46,302 nt of DNA, taken from positions 1 through 46,302 of the forward strand of contig JAAYEW010000128.1 in assembly GCA_012728555.1 (NCBI GenBank), written 5' to 3'. The notes below the pieces were generated by a model. It was not told the DNA's origin, made no database searches, and saw only the letters and a program-made list of their open reading frames with translations. Shown here piece after piece: positions 19,055 to 26,858 of the stretch (positions are counted from its first letter, which is position 1; the number at the start of each line of letters is the position of its first letter). The stretch comes from Erysipelothrix sp. (GTDB lineage Bacteria; Bacillota_I; Bacilli_A; Erysipelotrichales; Erysipelotrichaceae). The position numbers and the translations under genes are program-made.

Positions 19055-20156
19055 TTATTTTAAGTTTTGTTTTAAGTAACCTTGAATAAATGGGTCTATG
19101 TTGCCATCCATGACCGATTCGATATTCCCAACTTCTACTGAAGTGCGATTGTCTTTGACTAAAGTATATGGCATAAAGACATAACTTCTTATTTGAGATC
19201 CCCATTCAATATTCTTCTGCTCACCTTTTATGTCAGATATCTTTTGAGCTTGTTCTTGAATCTGAAGTTGAAGCAATTTTGACTTAATTAACTCCATTGC
19301 TTGCGCTTTGTTTTGTAGCTGCGATCTTTCTGATTGAACATGAACACTAATCCCAGTGGGAAGGTGTGTTATCCGCACAGCTGAATCTGTTTTATTGACA
19401 TGTTGTCCGCCTGCTCCAGAAGAGCGGTGAGTATCAATTTCTAGTTCATTGATATCAAGTTCCAGATCTGTATCATTTTCGATAACTGGCATGATATCGA
19501 CACTCGCAAAACTGGTGTGACGTCTGCCTGATGAATCAAATGGTGAAATGCGTACTAACCGATGAACACCTTTTTCTCCCTTCAAATAACCAAAGACGTA
19601 ATCGCCAGTTATAGAGAAAGTAACACTTTTTATTCCTGCCGCATCTCCTGGTAAATAATCAATAACTTCTACTTTATAGTCATGACGATTTGCCCAACGA
19701 GTATACATGCGGTACAGCATCTGTGCCCAGTCTTGACTTTCAGTTCCACCTGCTCCAGGGTGAATCTCGACAATAGCACTGTTGACATCGTATTCTCCAG
19801 AGAGTAAAACCTTAATTTCATAAGTATCAAAGTTTATAAGCTCATTCAGTATGTCTTGTTGAATCATTTCGAAAAGCTCTGGATCACTGTTGTGTCTTAG
19901 TTCGTCTAAAATTTGAGAGAATTCTTCAAATTTGGATTCAAGTGATTGTGACTCTTCAACCAAATTTTTCAATCGATTCATTGTTTTGATGGTTGTTTGT
20001 GCTTTCTGAGAATCGTTCCAAAAGGTCTCATGTAACATTTCTTGGGATAAATCTTCGATTTGTTGTTGTTTACCAGCTAAGTCAAAGAGACTCCTTTAAT
20101 TGGTTCAATTGATTGATTCTTTTAGCAACTTCATTTCTTAGTTCATTAAATTCCAT
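19055..20156 (-). CDS. prfB: peptide chain release factor 2, made by programmed +1 frameshift
   Basis: The gene starts at ATG 20154-20156, runs 24 codons to an in-frame TGA at 20082-20084, then continues in the +1 frame, giving about 366 residues. The body has the RF2 anticodon-like tripeptide SPF in SPFDSSGRRHTS, which reads UAA/UGA, and the catalytic GGQ in SSGAGGQHVNKTDS. RF2 releases finished proteins from the ribosome. Because RF2 itself recognises UGA, low RF2 favours the frameshift and restores its level. The start is one base after the secA stop with no good ribosome-binding site, so it is coupled to secA. A body-only start at 20038 would lack the N-terminal domain. Confidence 0.97.
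20082..20096 (-). promoter_or_regulatory. prfB programmed frameshift signal
   Basis: On the minus strand the site reads AAGGAG TCT CTT TGA C: an internal Shine-Dalgarno sequence (20091-20096), the slippery CTT (20085-20087) and the weak-context stop TGA-C (20082-20084). Spacing and sequence match the well-studied autoregulatory site of bacterial prfB genes. Confidence 0.96.
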
Positions 20157-20157
20157 A

Positions 20158-22602
20158 TTAACGTTTTCTTTTCTTTTTCTTAGGATTTAGGTTAACTTGA
20201 TTCCCTTTTTTAGCTGGTTCTTCTTCTTGGTTGGTTTCAAGTTCTTTTTGTGAGTGCTCGTCTTCATCACGGAAACGGATTTGAACATTTAAACAGAATT
20301 GGACTACTTCTTGAGCAATCGTTTGGACTAGTTGTTCAAACATATCATACCCTTCTTGAATATAGGCCTGTAAAGGATTTCCTTGTGCATAGGATCTCAA
20401 ATGAATTCCATTTCTTAGTTTATCCATAGCGTCGATATGATCCATCCAGTTACGATCAAAAACCGATAAAACCATGCGTTTTTCTATCGGATACACTTGT
20501 TCTTTATAGGGTTCTATCTTATGGTCATAGCTATTGAATGCAGACTGAACAATACGATCAGAAGCTTCTTCAAACGATAAGTCTTGTAAGTTTTCTAATG
20601 GTACTTCACTTTTGAATCCAATGTGGTCTAATGACTCTCGCAAGCTAACAAAATCAATAAAACGGTTTTCTTTCTTATCAATCGTTGTGTTTGCTAAGAT
20701 TACATTACGAATAACCCGATCAAACAGGTCTTTTACTATAGAGTGAACATCCTGGTTCTCTAATATTTCGTTTCTTAGATCGTACATTGTTTCACGTTGT
20801 TGACGTAAAACATCATCATAATCTAGTAAATTCTTACGGATATCAAAGTTGTAGCCTTCAACACGTTTTTGAGCTGATGTAATTGCTTTAGATACTGTTT
20901 TATTTTGAATCGCATCTTCACCAAAGTTATCAAACATTCCTGAGAATCGATCGGTACCAAAGCGTACCATTAAATCATCTTTCATCGAAACATAGAATTG
21001 AGATACCCCTGGATCTCCTTGACGTCCTGCACGACCTCTTAATTGATTATCAATACGACGCGCTTCGTGACGTTCTGAACCAAGGACCATTAACCCTCCT
21101 AATTCACGAACTCCAGGACCTAACTTAATGTCGGTACCACGACCAGCCATGTTGGTAGCGATGGTGACTGAACCAATGTTTCCAGCATTTTTGATGATTT
21201 CTGCTTCTCGAGCATGGTTTTTAGCATTTAATACTTCGTGTTTTACTTTTCGTTGTGTTAACATTTTTGAAATGTGCTCACTGATTTCAACAGATACAGT
21301 ACCAACGAGTATCGGTTGTCCTGTTTGGTGAACACGAATAATTTCTTGGACCAAAGCTTCAAATTTTGCTTTTTTAGTCCCATAAATCTTGTCGACTCTA
21401 TCATCACGAGCAATAGGTTTGTTTGTTGGTATCTCTAAGACACGCATATTGTATGTCTTTAAAAATTCTTCTTCTTCGGTTTTGGCAGTACCTGTCATCC
21501 CCGCAAGTTTATTGTAGAGTCTAAAGAAGTTTTGATAAGTAATCGTTGCCATTGTCGAGGTTTCTTCTTTGATTTTGACACCTTCTTTAGCTTCTAGAGC
21601 TTGATGTAGTCCATCCGAAAACTCACGACCTTCCATTAAACGTCCTGTGAACTGGTCGACAATAACGACTGCATCATCTTTTACAACATATTCGACATCA
21701 TTTTCCATAATGTAATTGGCACGCAGTGCATTCTTGATGTGGTGAACAAGTTGTGTGTTTTCTACATCGTAGAGATTATTTAATTTAAAGTGCCGTTCAG
21801 CTTTTTCGTTTCCTGAATCACTTAGTGCAATTTGTCTTGTTTTTTCATCGATCTCATAATCTTCTTTTGTTAGGGTTTTAACAAATTTATCTGAATTAAT
21901 ATAAAGATTTGCTGTTTTGCGTGCTCCCCCAGAAATAATGAGTGGTGTTCTTGATTCATCAATTAAAATTGAGTCGACTTCATCAACAAGCGCAAAATTC
22001 AAAGGACGTTGTACCCTTTGATCGACATTCATCACCATGTTATCCCGTAAGTAATCAAATCCTAATTCTGAGTTTGTGGAATACATTACGTCACAGTTAT
22101 ACGCTTCTCTTTTTTCTGTTGCTGACATGGAACGAACGTTACATCCGACAGTTAAACCTAAAAAACGATGGATTTCGCCCATCCATTCTGAGTCACGTTT
22201 CGCTAAGTACTCGTTAACCGTAACGATGTGGACTCCTTGAGAATTAAGTCCGTTTAAATATGTAGGCAAGACAGCGGTCAAGGTTTTACCTTCTCCAGTA
22301 CGCATTTCGGCAATGTCTCCTTGATGAAGGACAATTCCACCCATAATTTGTACGAGATAAGGAAATTCCCCAATAATTCTTTTGGCTGCTTCTCTTGCTG
22401 TCGCGAAAGCTTCTACTAAAATATCGTCGAGGGTCTCCCCATTTTTTAATCGTTCTCTAAATTCAGGAGTTTTTGATTGAAGCTCTTCATCTGTTAATTG
22501 AGCGAATTCATCTTTAAGAGCATCGACTTGTTGTGCCTGTTTTTCGATTTTAGTGAGTATTCGCTTGTCATCACTAAATAAGTTTTTAATAAAATTAGTC
22601 AT
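20158..22602 (-). CDS. secA: preprotein translocase ATPase SecA
   Basis: This 814-residue protein has Walker A MRTGEGKTL (100-108), DEVD-type motif II (LVDEVDSILIDE), the ATNMAGRGTDIKL and GRAGRQGDPG helicase motifs, and the helical scaffold/wing region. It drives export of unfolded proteins through SecYEG. The C-terminus ends in a lysine/arginine run (PKKKKRKR); the zinc-binding CxCxSGKK tail found in many SecAs is absent and this protein is shorter than those. GGAGGAATTCA precedes the ATG. It leads the secA-prfB-yitT-ftsEX run and has its own promoter. Confidence 0.97.
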   Translation of the reverse strand: MTNFIKNLFSDDKRILTKIEKQAQQVDALKDEFAQLTDEELQSKTPEFRERLKNGETLDDILVEAFATAREAAKRIIGEFPYLVQIMGGIVLHQGDIAEMRTGEGKTLTAVLPTYLNGLNSQGVHIVTVNEYLAKRDSEWMGEIHRFLGLTVGCNVRSMSATEKREAYNCDVMYSTNSELGFDYLRDNMVMNVDQRVQRPLNFALVDEVDSILIDESRTPLIISGGARKTANLYINSDKFVKTLTKEDYEIDEKTRQIALSDSGNEKAERHFKLNNLYDVENTQLVHHIKNALRANYIMENDVEYVVKDDAVVIVDQFTGRLMEGREFSDGLHQALEAKEGVKIKEETSTMATITYQNFFRLYNKLAGMTGTAKTEEEEFLKTYNMRVLEIPTNKPIARDDRVDKIYGTKKAKFEALVQEIIRVHQTGQPILVGTVSVEISEHISKMLTQRKVKHEVLNAKNHAREAEIIKNAGNIGSVTIATNMAGRGTDIKLGPGVRELGGLMVLGSERHEARRIDNQLRGRAGRQGDPGVSQFYVSMKDDLMVRFGTDRFSGMFDNFGEDAIQNKTVSKAITSAQKRVEGYNFDIRKNLLDYDDVLRQQRETMYDLRNEILENQDVHSIVKDLFDRVIRNVILANTTIDKKENRFIDFVSLRESLDHIGFKSEVPLENLQDLSFEEASDRIVQSAFNSYDHKIEPYKEQVYPIEKRMVLSVFDRNWMDHIDAMDKLRNGIHLRSYAQGNPLQAYIQEGYDMFEQLVQTIAQEVVQFCLNVQIRFRDEDEHSQKELETNQEEEPAKKGNQVNLNPKKKKRKR

Positions 22603-22621
22603 TGAATTCCTCCATTTTGTA

Positions 22622-22627
22622 ATTATA
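22622..22627 (-). promoter_or_regulatory. -10 box of the secA promoter
   Basis: A perfect TATAAT on the minus strand lies about 20 bases before the secA ATG. The region 17 bases upstream is the T tract of the cold-shock gene terminator, so the -35 box is poor; the next gene upstream ends just before this point, which supports a promoter here. Confidence 0.6.
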
Positions 22628-22642
22628 ACATGACTAAGCGTT

Positions 22643-22676
22643 TAAAAAAAGGTTGAAGTATTTCAACCTTTTTTTA
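22643..22676 (-). terminator. terminator of the cold-shock gene
   Basis: AAAAAAAGGTTGAA pairs with TTTCAACCTTTTTTT around a 3-5 base loop. On the minus strand it ends in seven T residues. It lies immediately after the cold-shock protein stop codon and before the secA promoter. Confidence 0.9.
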
Positions 22677-22685
22677 ACATCCAGC

Positions 22686-22883
22686 TTATAGTTTTACAAT
22701 ATTATGTGCTTGTGCGCCTCGTTCACCTTCAACGAGTTCAAACTCAACTACTGCGCCTTCTTCGATGGTTTTGAAACCTTCCATCACTAATTGTGAATAG
22801 TGAAAGAATACATCTCTGTCATCTTCAAGTTTAATAAATCCATAACCTTTTTCCTTATTAAACTTTTTAACTTTTCCTTGCAT
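22686..22883 (-). CDS. cold-shock-domain RNA chaperone
   Basis: This 65-residue single CSD protein has RNP1 (KGYGFIKL) and RNP2 (DVFFHYS), the aromatic RNA-binding strands of CspA-type chaperones, which keep mRNA unstructured in the cold and in growth. A longer frame starts at 22910, but AAGGATTTAAT before ATG 22881-22883 and the family-typical start MQGKVKKFNKEKGYGF show the true start. The gene stands alone between its own promoter and terminator. Confidence 0.95.
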   Translation of the reverse strand: MQGKVKKFNKEKGYGFIKLEDDRDVFFHYSQLVMEGFKTIEEGAVVEFELVEGERGAQAHNIVKL

Positions 22884-22926
22884 ATTAAATCCTTTCTTAC
22901 TAAGTAGCACGCCAGTCTACTAATTA

Positions 22927-22954
22927 ATTATAACATTATATGTTATTTATGCAA
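22927..22954 (-). promoter_or_regulatory. promoter of the cold-shock gene
   Basis: On the minus strand TTGCAT (22949-22954), a 16-base spacer and TATAAT (22927-22932) precede the gene by 43 bases; a second TATAAT lies at 22935-22940. The leader of about 35-40 nt is short for a classical cold-responsive 5' UTR. Confidence 0.7.
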
Positions 22955-23626
22955 TTAATTTTCTCGTGGAGTCATCGCTATACAAAACACACAAATCTCT
23001 AAGTCATAAGGTTTTAACAATCGAAGTGCCTCTTTGATAGTTGACCCCGTTGTAATTACATCATCGAGCAAAACAATTTTCTTTTGCACTTTCATTATTT
23101 CATCATTTAACTCAAAATGAACTTTGCTTCTTTGAGCTTTACCAAGTTGAGCTTGCTTAGTATTGTCTAACTTGTTAAATACAGACAGTAACTCATCATC
23201 TAACTTACTAAACATCAGTTGCAGATGATTAAACCCTCGTATCTTCAATTGCGTTTCACTGGAGGGCATCATAATTTTTTGGTACTTTCGATATTTCCAT
23301 TTTATTTTTAGCAGATGACCATCAAGAAAAACATCTTTCAATCCAATATCTCTTTGTTCTTTGTATTGAATTAACAGTCGTGAAAATCCTTCGTTGTATT
23401 CATAAAGTGTAAAAACTTTGACTCCTTCAATTTCAAAATGTTGTGGTTTATAGATCAAGCGATGCTGACATTTTTTACATAAAAGCGACTGGTGATCCAA
23501 TAAATCAATTAGTAGTGTTATTGAGTCGTAGGGCTCAAGACACCATTGGCACGTTGATTGTGGTTCTTTAAACGCATTAGACACGAATTCACAGAGCTGT
23601 TTTTTGAACTGGTGATAAACCAACAA
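22955..23626 (-). CDS. comFC: ComFC-type phosphoribosyltransferase-like competence protein
   Basis: This protein of up to 223 residues has a zinc knuckle CQWC...CKKC near the N-terminus and a C-terminal PRTase fold with the PRPP loop VLLDDVITTGST. ComFC is needed for DNA uptake in competent Gram-positives and works with ComFA. Start uncertain: the longest frame begins with TTG codons at 23624-23626 or 23621-23623, the second with GAGG 7 bases upstream; a GTG at 23582-23584 would start nearer the zinc knuckle, where other ComFC proteins begin. Either way it overlaps the end of comFA by 67-109 bases in another frame, an unusually long overlap. Confidence 0.85.
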   Translation of the reverse strand: MLVYHQFKKQLCEFVSNAFKEPQSTCQWCLEPYDSITLLIDLLDHQSLLCKKCQHRLIYKPQHFEIEGVKVFTLYEYNEGFSRLLIQYKEQRDIGLKDVFLDGHLLKIKWKYRKYQKIMMPSSETQLKIRGFNHLQLMFSKLDDELLSVFNKLDNTKQAQLGKAQRSKVHFELNDEIMKVQKKIVLLDDVITTGSTIKEALRLLKPYDLEICVFCIAMTPREN

Positions 23627-24645
23627 TCTCCCTCACTTTCTTTGAAACTTCGACCAACTCTACCGCTGATTTGAATTAACGATGCTTCATCAAAGACAAC
23701 ATGATCTGCTTGATAAACGATGACATTCACTTTTTCAAAAGTCATGCCTCTTTCTAAGACCGTTGTACAGATTAAATGATTAAAAAGGCTGTTTTCGAAT
23801 TCAGTCAACATCCGATCTTTTTCTTCACTTTGAGATGTTATTTTTTTTAACTTCAATCCTTTTGATAGTTTATTAGCTAACTCTATGGTTGGAACAAAGA
23901 TTAGAACTTGTTTGTATTGTAGTTGTTTTAACAGATAAAGCAAATAAATAAACCCAATGCTTTTAAAACTCTTAAACACCTTAGGTATCACCAGTGGTCG
24001 GTTATGAGCACGGCTATCCAGCGTTACATGTTGAGTCACACTCTTCATGATTTTACTGTTTGGAGTTGCACTTAGATAGATTTTGGTTCCTTTACTACTG
24101 ACTTCGAGGATCCCTTCTAACATCTTATTTCCTTTGTATGGATAGGCATCGGGTTCATCCACTATCAAAAGATCAAATCGATTTGGAAATCGATACAACT
24201 GGTGAGCTGTACAAATAATTAAGTCTGCTTGTAAATCAGAGGTATAACCCGATGTCACCGCAAGAACTTTTACACTATTAAATGCTTTCTTCAGTCGATG
24301 GTGTAATTGCAATACCACTTGTCGCCTAGCAACCATCCAGCCTACTGATAAACCTTTTTCAAGAGCTTTATGGATAAGTTCCATTACTAATTCAGTTTTG
24401 CCTGCTCCACAAACTGCTTCAACCAATATATCTTCATACAGCCCATGTTCACAAAGAAAGGTTGATATTTTTTGTTGTAAGCTCGTTAACTCAAAGTCAA
24501 GCGATAAGGGGGTTAATACAAAATCATGTGTCTCTTGTTCTTCACTGAGCTTTCCCATTAAATGAATGCAGACACGGCACAATGCTTCACCTTTTATAGT
24601 AATGAATAAATTTTTATCTTGGTTTAAACAGCGTTTACATATCAT
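23518..24645 (-). CDS. comFA: ComFA-type DNA-import helicase
   Basis: This 375-residue ATPase begins with a four-cysteine zinc site (Cys3, Cys6, Cys23, Cys26), then Walker A CGAGKTE (79-85), a DEPD motif II (LIVDEPDAYPYKG), SATP motif III and a GRVGRSFKE motif VI. ComFA is the membrane-associated motor that pulls transforming single-stranded DNA into the cell. It is slightly shorter than Bacillus ComFA, but all ATPase motifs are present. AGGAGGGAAA precedes the ATG. It pairs with comFC, so some competence capacity is indicated, although no other com genes are in the window. Confidence 0.9.
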   Translation of the reverse strand: MICKRCLNQDKNLFITIKGEALCRVCIHLMGKLSEEQETHDFVLTPLSLDFELTSLQQKISTFLCEHGLYEDILVEAVCGAGKTELVMELIHKALEKGLSVGWMVARRQVVLQLHHRLKKAFNSVKVLAVTSGYTSDLQADLIICTAHQLYRFPNRFDLLIVDEPDAYPYKGNKMLEGILEVSSKGTKIYLSATPNSKIMKSVTQHVTLDSRAHNRPLVIPKVFKSFKSIGFIYLLYLLKQLQYKQVLIFVPTIELANKLSKGLKLKKITSQSEEKDRMLTEFENSLFNHLICTTVLERGMTFEKVNVIVYQADHVVFDEASLIQISGRVGRSFKESEGDCWFITSSKNSSVNSCLMRLKNHNQRANGVLSPTTQ

Positions 24646-24731
24646 TTTCCCTCCTGCTTATCATAGTAACCCTGTCAATAATCTCCTAAGTGAATGAAAC
24701 GATTTCTTGTTGATAAACCATGAATCACTAA

Positions 24732-25396
24732 TTAAAAAGATGTTAAAGAAACAACCATTTTCTCTAACATCTTTTTTTGTTCAAGTGTTTTTACATTAAC
24801 AATCGTAATGCCACCTAGCGAACAAACGGCATCTTCTTTCATAAGATTTGGATGTGGCTTATTGACTAATTGCAATTTCCCTGTGCAAATTATCATTTGA
24901 ATTACTATTTTGTATGATAACTCTTGTGGTAAACCATAAAGGATATTAACATCAGATAGAAATTCATTACATACTGGTGAAAGATGGACCACATCCACTT
25001 ATTGATTCAGCAATCCCAAAATTCGTAATGAATGTTTAATCTCACAAATAAACATTTCCTCTTTTACTGAGACTAAAGTGTTTGTGTCTAGAATCTTTTC
25101 ATACTGATCAAATACGTAATTTGCTACTACGGTGATAACGATTTATTGATAAGTTTCTCTTTAATCCAAAGAATGACTTCTTTGACTAGATGAGGCATAA
25201 TTGTATGAATCCTATGTCTGCATTTTCAACTAATTCATAGCAGTCATAACAAGAATTGAATCCTTTAGGGATTATGTTTTGGCAAAGCTTGTCACATTTT
25301 TGAGCAACCAAATATTTGATGAGCAGCTATTGCTTTTTTATAAACAAGACCCGTTACAAGTGCTTGAGCCCTCTTTCTTAATCCTATAAATTTAGT
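24732..25396 (-). pseudogene. proC: decayed pyrroline-5-carboxylate reductase
   Basis: Pieces of ProC can be followed in order through at least five frame changes: KFIGLRKRAQALVTGLV (N-terminal dinucleotide fold, GNM lost), CYELVENADIGFI, PHLVKEVILWIKEKL, ITVVANYVFDQYEKIL, then SGCGPSFTSM (the conserved SGxGPA substrate loop), and LYGLPQELSYK with CSLGGITIVNVKTLE (normally SPGGTTI). About 30 codons before SGCGP are missing. ProC makes proline from pyrroline-5-carboxylate; this copy cannot be functional. A continuous frame at 24732-24998 is only the last fragment. No promoter or ribosome-binding site is seen. Confidence 0.88.
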
Positions 25397-25428
25397 GTTC
25401 AGCCGGTCTCTTTTGGCTTGTTACTTGT

Positions 25429-26157
25429 TTATTTCAAGTATCGGTGATATTTTTCAAACAATGTTGCATTGTATTCGTCGGCACCATCGAGATTGGAACT
25501 TCTAAATACTTCCGGATCCAATCCTTTTTCTATTAATAACTCGACAACTTTTACCATAACTGTTTCAATAAGAAGAACACCAATCAGTGTTGAAGTTGGT
25601 CCAGTTGGTACTGCATAATCTCTAACCAAGAAACTGGCATCCCCTTGTTGTCCATGATTATCCAATACAATATCTGCGATTTCGAAGATTCTTAATCCGC
25701 TAGAATGTCTTGATGACACAGCTTTTGAGTGATTCAAAGAAGTAATGACAATTACTTTACATCCTTTTTTCTTAGCTTCTAGACACATTTCAACCGGTAC
25801 TGCATTTCTACCTGAATTTGAAATAACAATAATGGTATCGCCTTTATCAACTTTGTATAAATCTAATATTGGTCGAGCATATCCTTCTAACCGCTCAATC
25901 GCAGTGGATTTAGTAGCAAGTTCATGGATCATTAGTTCCGGTGACAGAATTGCTTTAAAACTCGCAAGCCCACCTGCTCGAACAAAAACCTCTTCCGCAA
26001 TCATGTGGGAGTGACCTGTTCCAAACAAATAAGTTCGCCCACCTTGTTCGATTGTTGTTGCTATGGTTTGGGCTGCTTGTTCAATTGCTTTGTCTTCGTG
26101 TTCAAATACTTCTTTAATTAATTGTTCAATATGTTGTTGGTATTGTTTAATTATCAT
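25429..26157 (-). CDS. SIS-domain protein (UPF0309-like)
   Basis: This 242-residue protein has one SIS phosphosugar-binding domain: GTGHSHMIAEEVFVRAGG near residue 40, a signature of the UPF0309 group, and the ligand-binding VISNSGRN near 112. Such proteins are isomerases or sensors of amino-sugar phosphates; the substrate is unknown. A longer frame reaches 26217, but AAAAGGAGCC lies 7 bases before ATG 26155-26157 and the longer version would overlap the HAD gene, so the shorter start is used. It follows the HAD gene by 14 bases and likely shares its transcript. Confidence 0.88.
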   Translation of the reverse strand: MIIKQYQQHIEQLIKEVFEHEDKAIEQAAQTIATTIEQGGRTYLFGTGHSHMIAEEVFVRAGGLASFKAILSPELMIHELATKSTAIERLEGYARPILDLYKVDKGDTIIVISNSGRNAVPVEMCLEAKKKGCKVIVITSLNHSKAVSSRHSSGLRIFEIADIVLDNHGQQGDASFLVRDYAVPTGPTSTLIGVLLIETVMVKVVELLIEKGLDPEVFRSSNLDGADEYNATLFEKYHRYLK

Positions 26158-26171
26158 TTTATGGCTCCTTT

Positions 26172-26762
26172 TTAATCCCATCTTTTTTCTGTATCGACCA
26201 AGACCTCTTGAGGCCACTCACGAATCGATTGACCTTCGACGACATATGCCTTAGCAGCTAATTTTGCCATGGGTGTATCCGATAGAGAATCAGAGTAAAA
26301 CTCAGAGATTGGTGTGTTGTTGAACTCTTCTTTATAGCGAACTACTTTTTCTTCACCATAGCAATTTAAACCATCATAAGTCCCTGTTTCTGGATTAAGT
26401 CTTGATGCTATGCTTCGTATGCCTAAGCGATCACAAATTGGTTTGATTAAGAATTCTGGTGAAGCAGATATAATTAAATCATCGGGTTGTTTTTGGTTGA
26501 AGTACCACTCTTTGATTAAGTGTTCATGATGAAACCAAAAATCATCAACCAACTCTTCTAAATTATCAAGATGCGTAACATATTGATAAAGTGTTTCTTT
26601 AAGTTGTGTTCTTGTGATTCTCTTTAATTTAAATTTTAAAAAATCTTTAAGTAACTTTGGCCAGTATTTACTTAAGCTTGGTTTACTTTTAAGGACATAT
26701 TTGTAAAAATGGGTAGCACAATCGTGCCAGTAGATTGTTTTATCGAAATCATAAACGTTCAT
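26172..26762 (-). CDS. HAD-IB family phosphatase (SerB-like)
   Basis: These 196 residues carry the HAD motifs in order: YDFDKTIY (nucleophile Asp5, Asp7), SASPEFLI (motif II) and YSDSLSDTPM (motif IV). The DFDKT form and the helical cap between motifs I and II resemble the HAD-IB phosphoserine phosphatase/CicA group. The substrate cannot be read from sequence. GAGGAAT precedes the ATG and a TGC-TAGAAT extended -10 lies near 26783-26791, divergent from the pepC promoter. Pairing with the SIS gene suggests sugar-phosphate metabolism (inference). Confidence 0.85.
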   Translation of the reverse strand: MNVYDFDKTIYWHDCATHFYKYVLKSKPSLSKYWPKLLKDFLKFKLKRITRTQLKETLYQYVTHLDNLEELVDDFWFHHEHLIKEWYFNQKQPDDLIISASPEFLIKPICDRLGIRSIASRLNPETGTYDGLNCYGEEKVVRYKEEFNNTPISEFYSDSLSDTPMAKLAAKAYVVEGQSIREWPQEVLVDTEKRWD

Positions 26763-26806
26763 AATTATTCCTCACTGCTTCTATTCTAGCATATCACAGA
26801 TTGTTT

Positions 26807-26835
26807 TTGACTAAAAGAAAGCACAGCGCTATAAT
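26807..26835 (+). promoter_or_regulatory. promoter of pepC
   Basis: TTGACT (26807-26812), a 17-base spacer and TATAAT (26830-26835) form one of the best sigma-A promoters in the window, 23 bases before the pepC ATG. Confidence 0.88.
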
Positions 26836-26858
26836 TACCAAATAGAAAGAAGGATTTT

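Noticed and set aside
18948-19205. Minus-strand frame of 85 codons between prfB and the YitT gene
   Set aside because: It lies inside the end of prfB and the start of the YitT gene in another frame; both of those are clear family members.
24663-24700. TTGACA upstream of comFA as a promoter
   Set aside because: No -10 box at 16-18 bases; TATGAT is only 7 bases away. The -35-like hexamer alone is not convincing.
24732-24998. Small independent gene of 88 codons after comFA
   Set aside because: It is the last readable piece of the decayed proC: it has the LYGLPQELSYK and CSLGGITIVN motifs of the ProC C-terminus and no ribosome-binding site.
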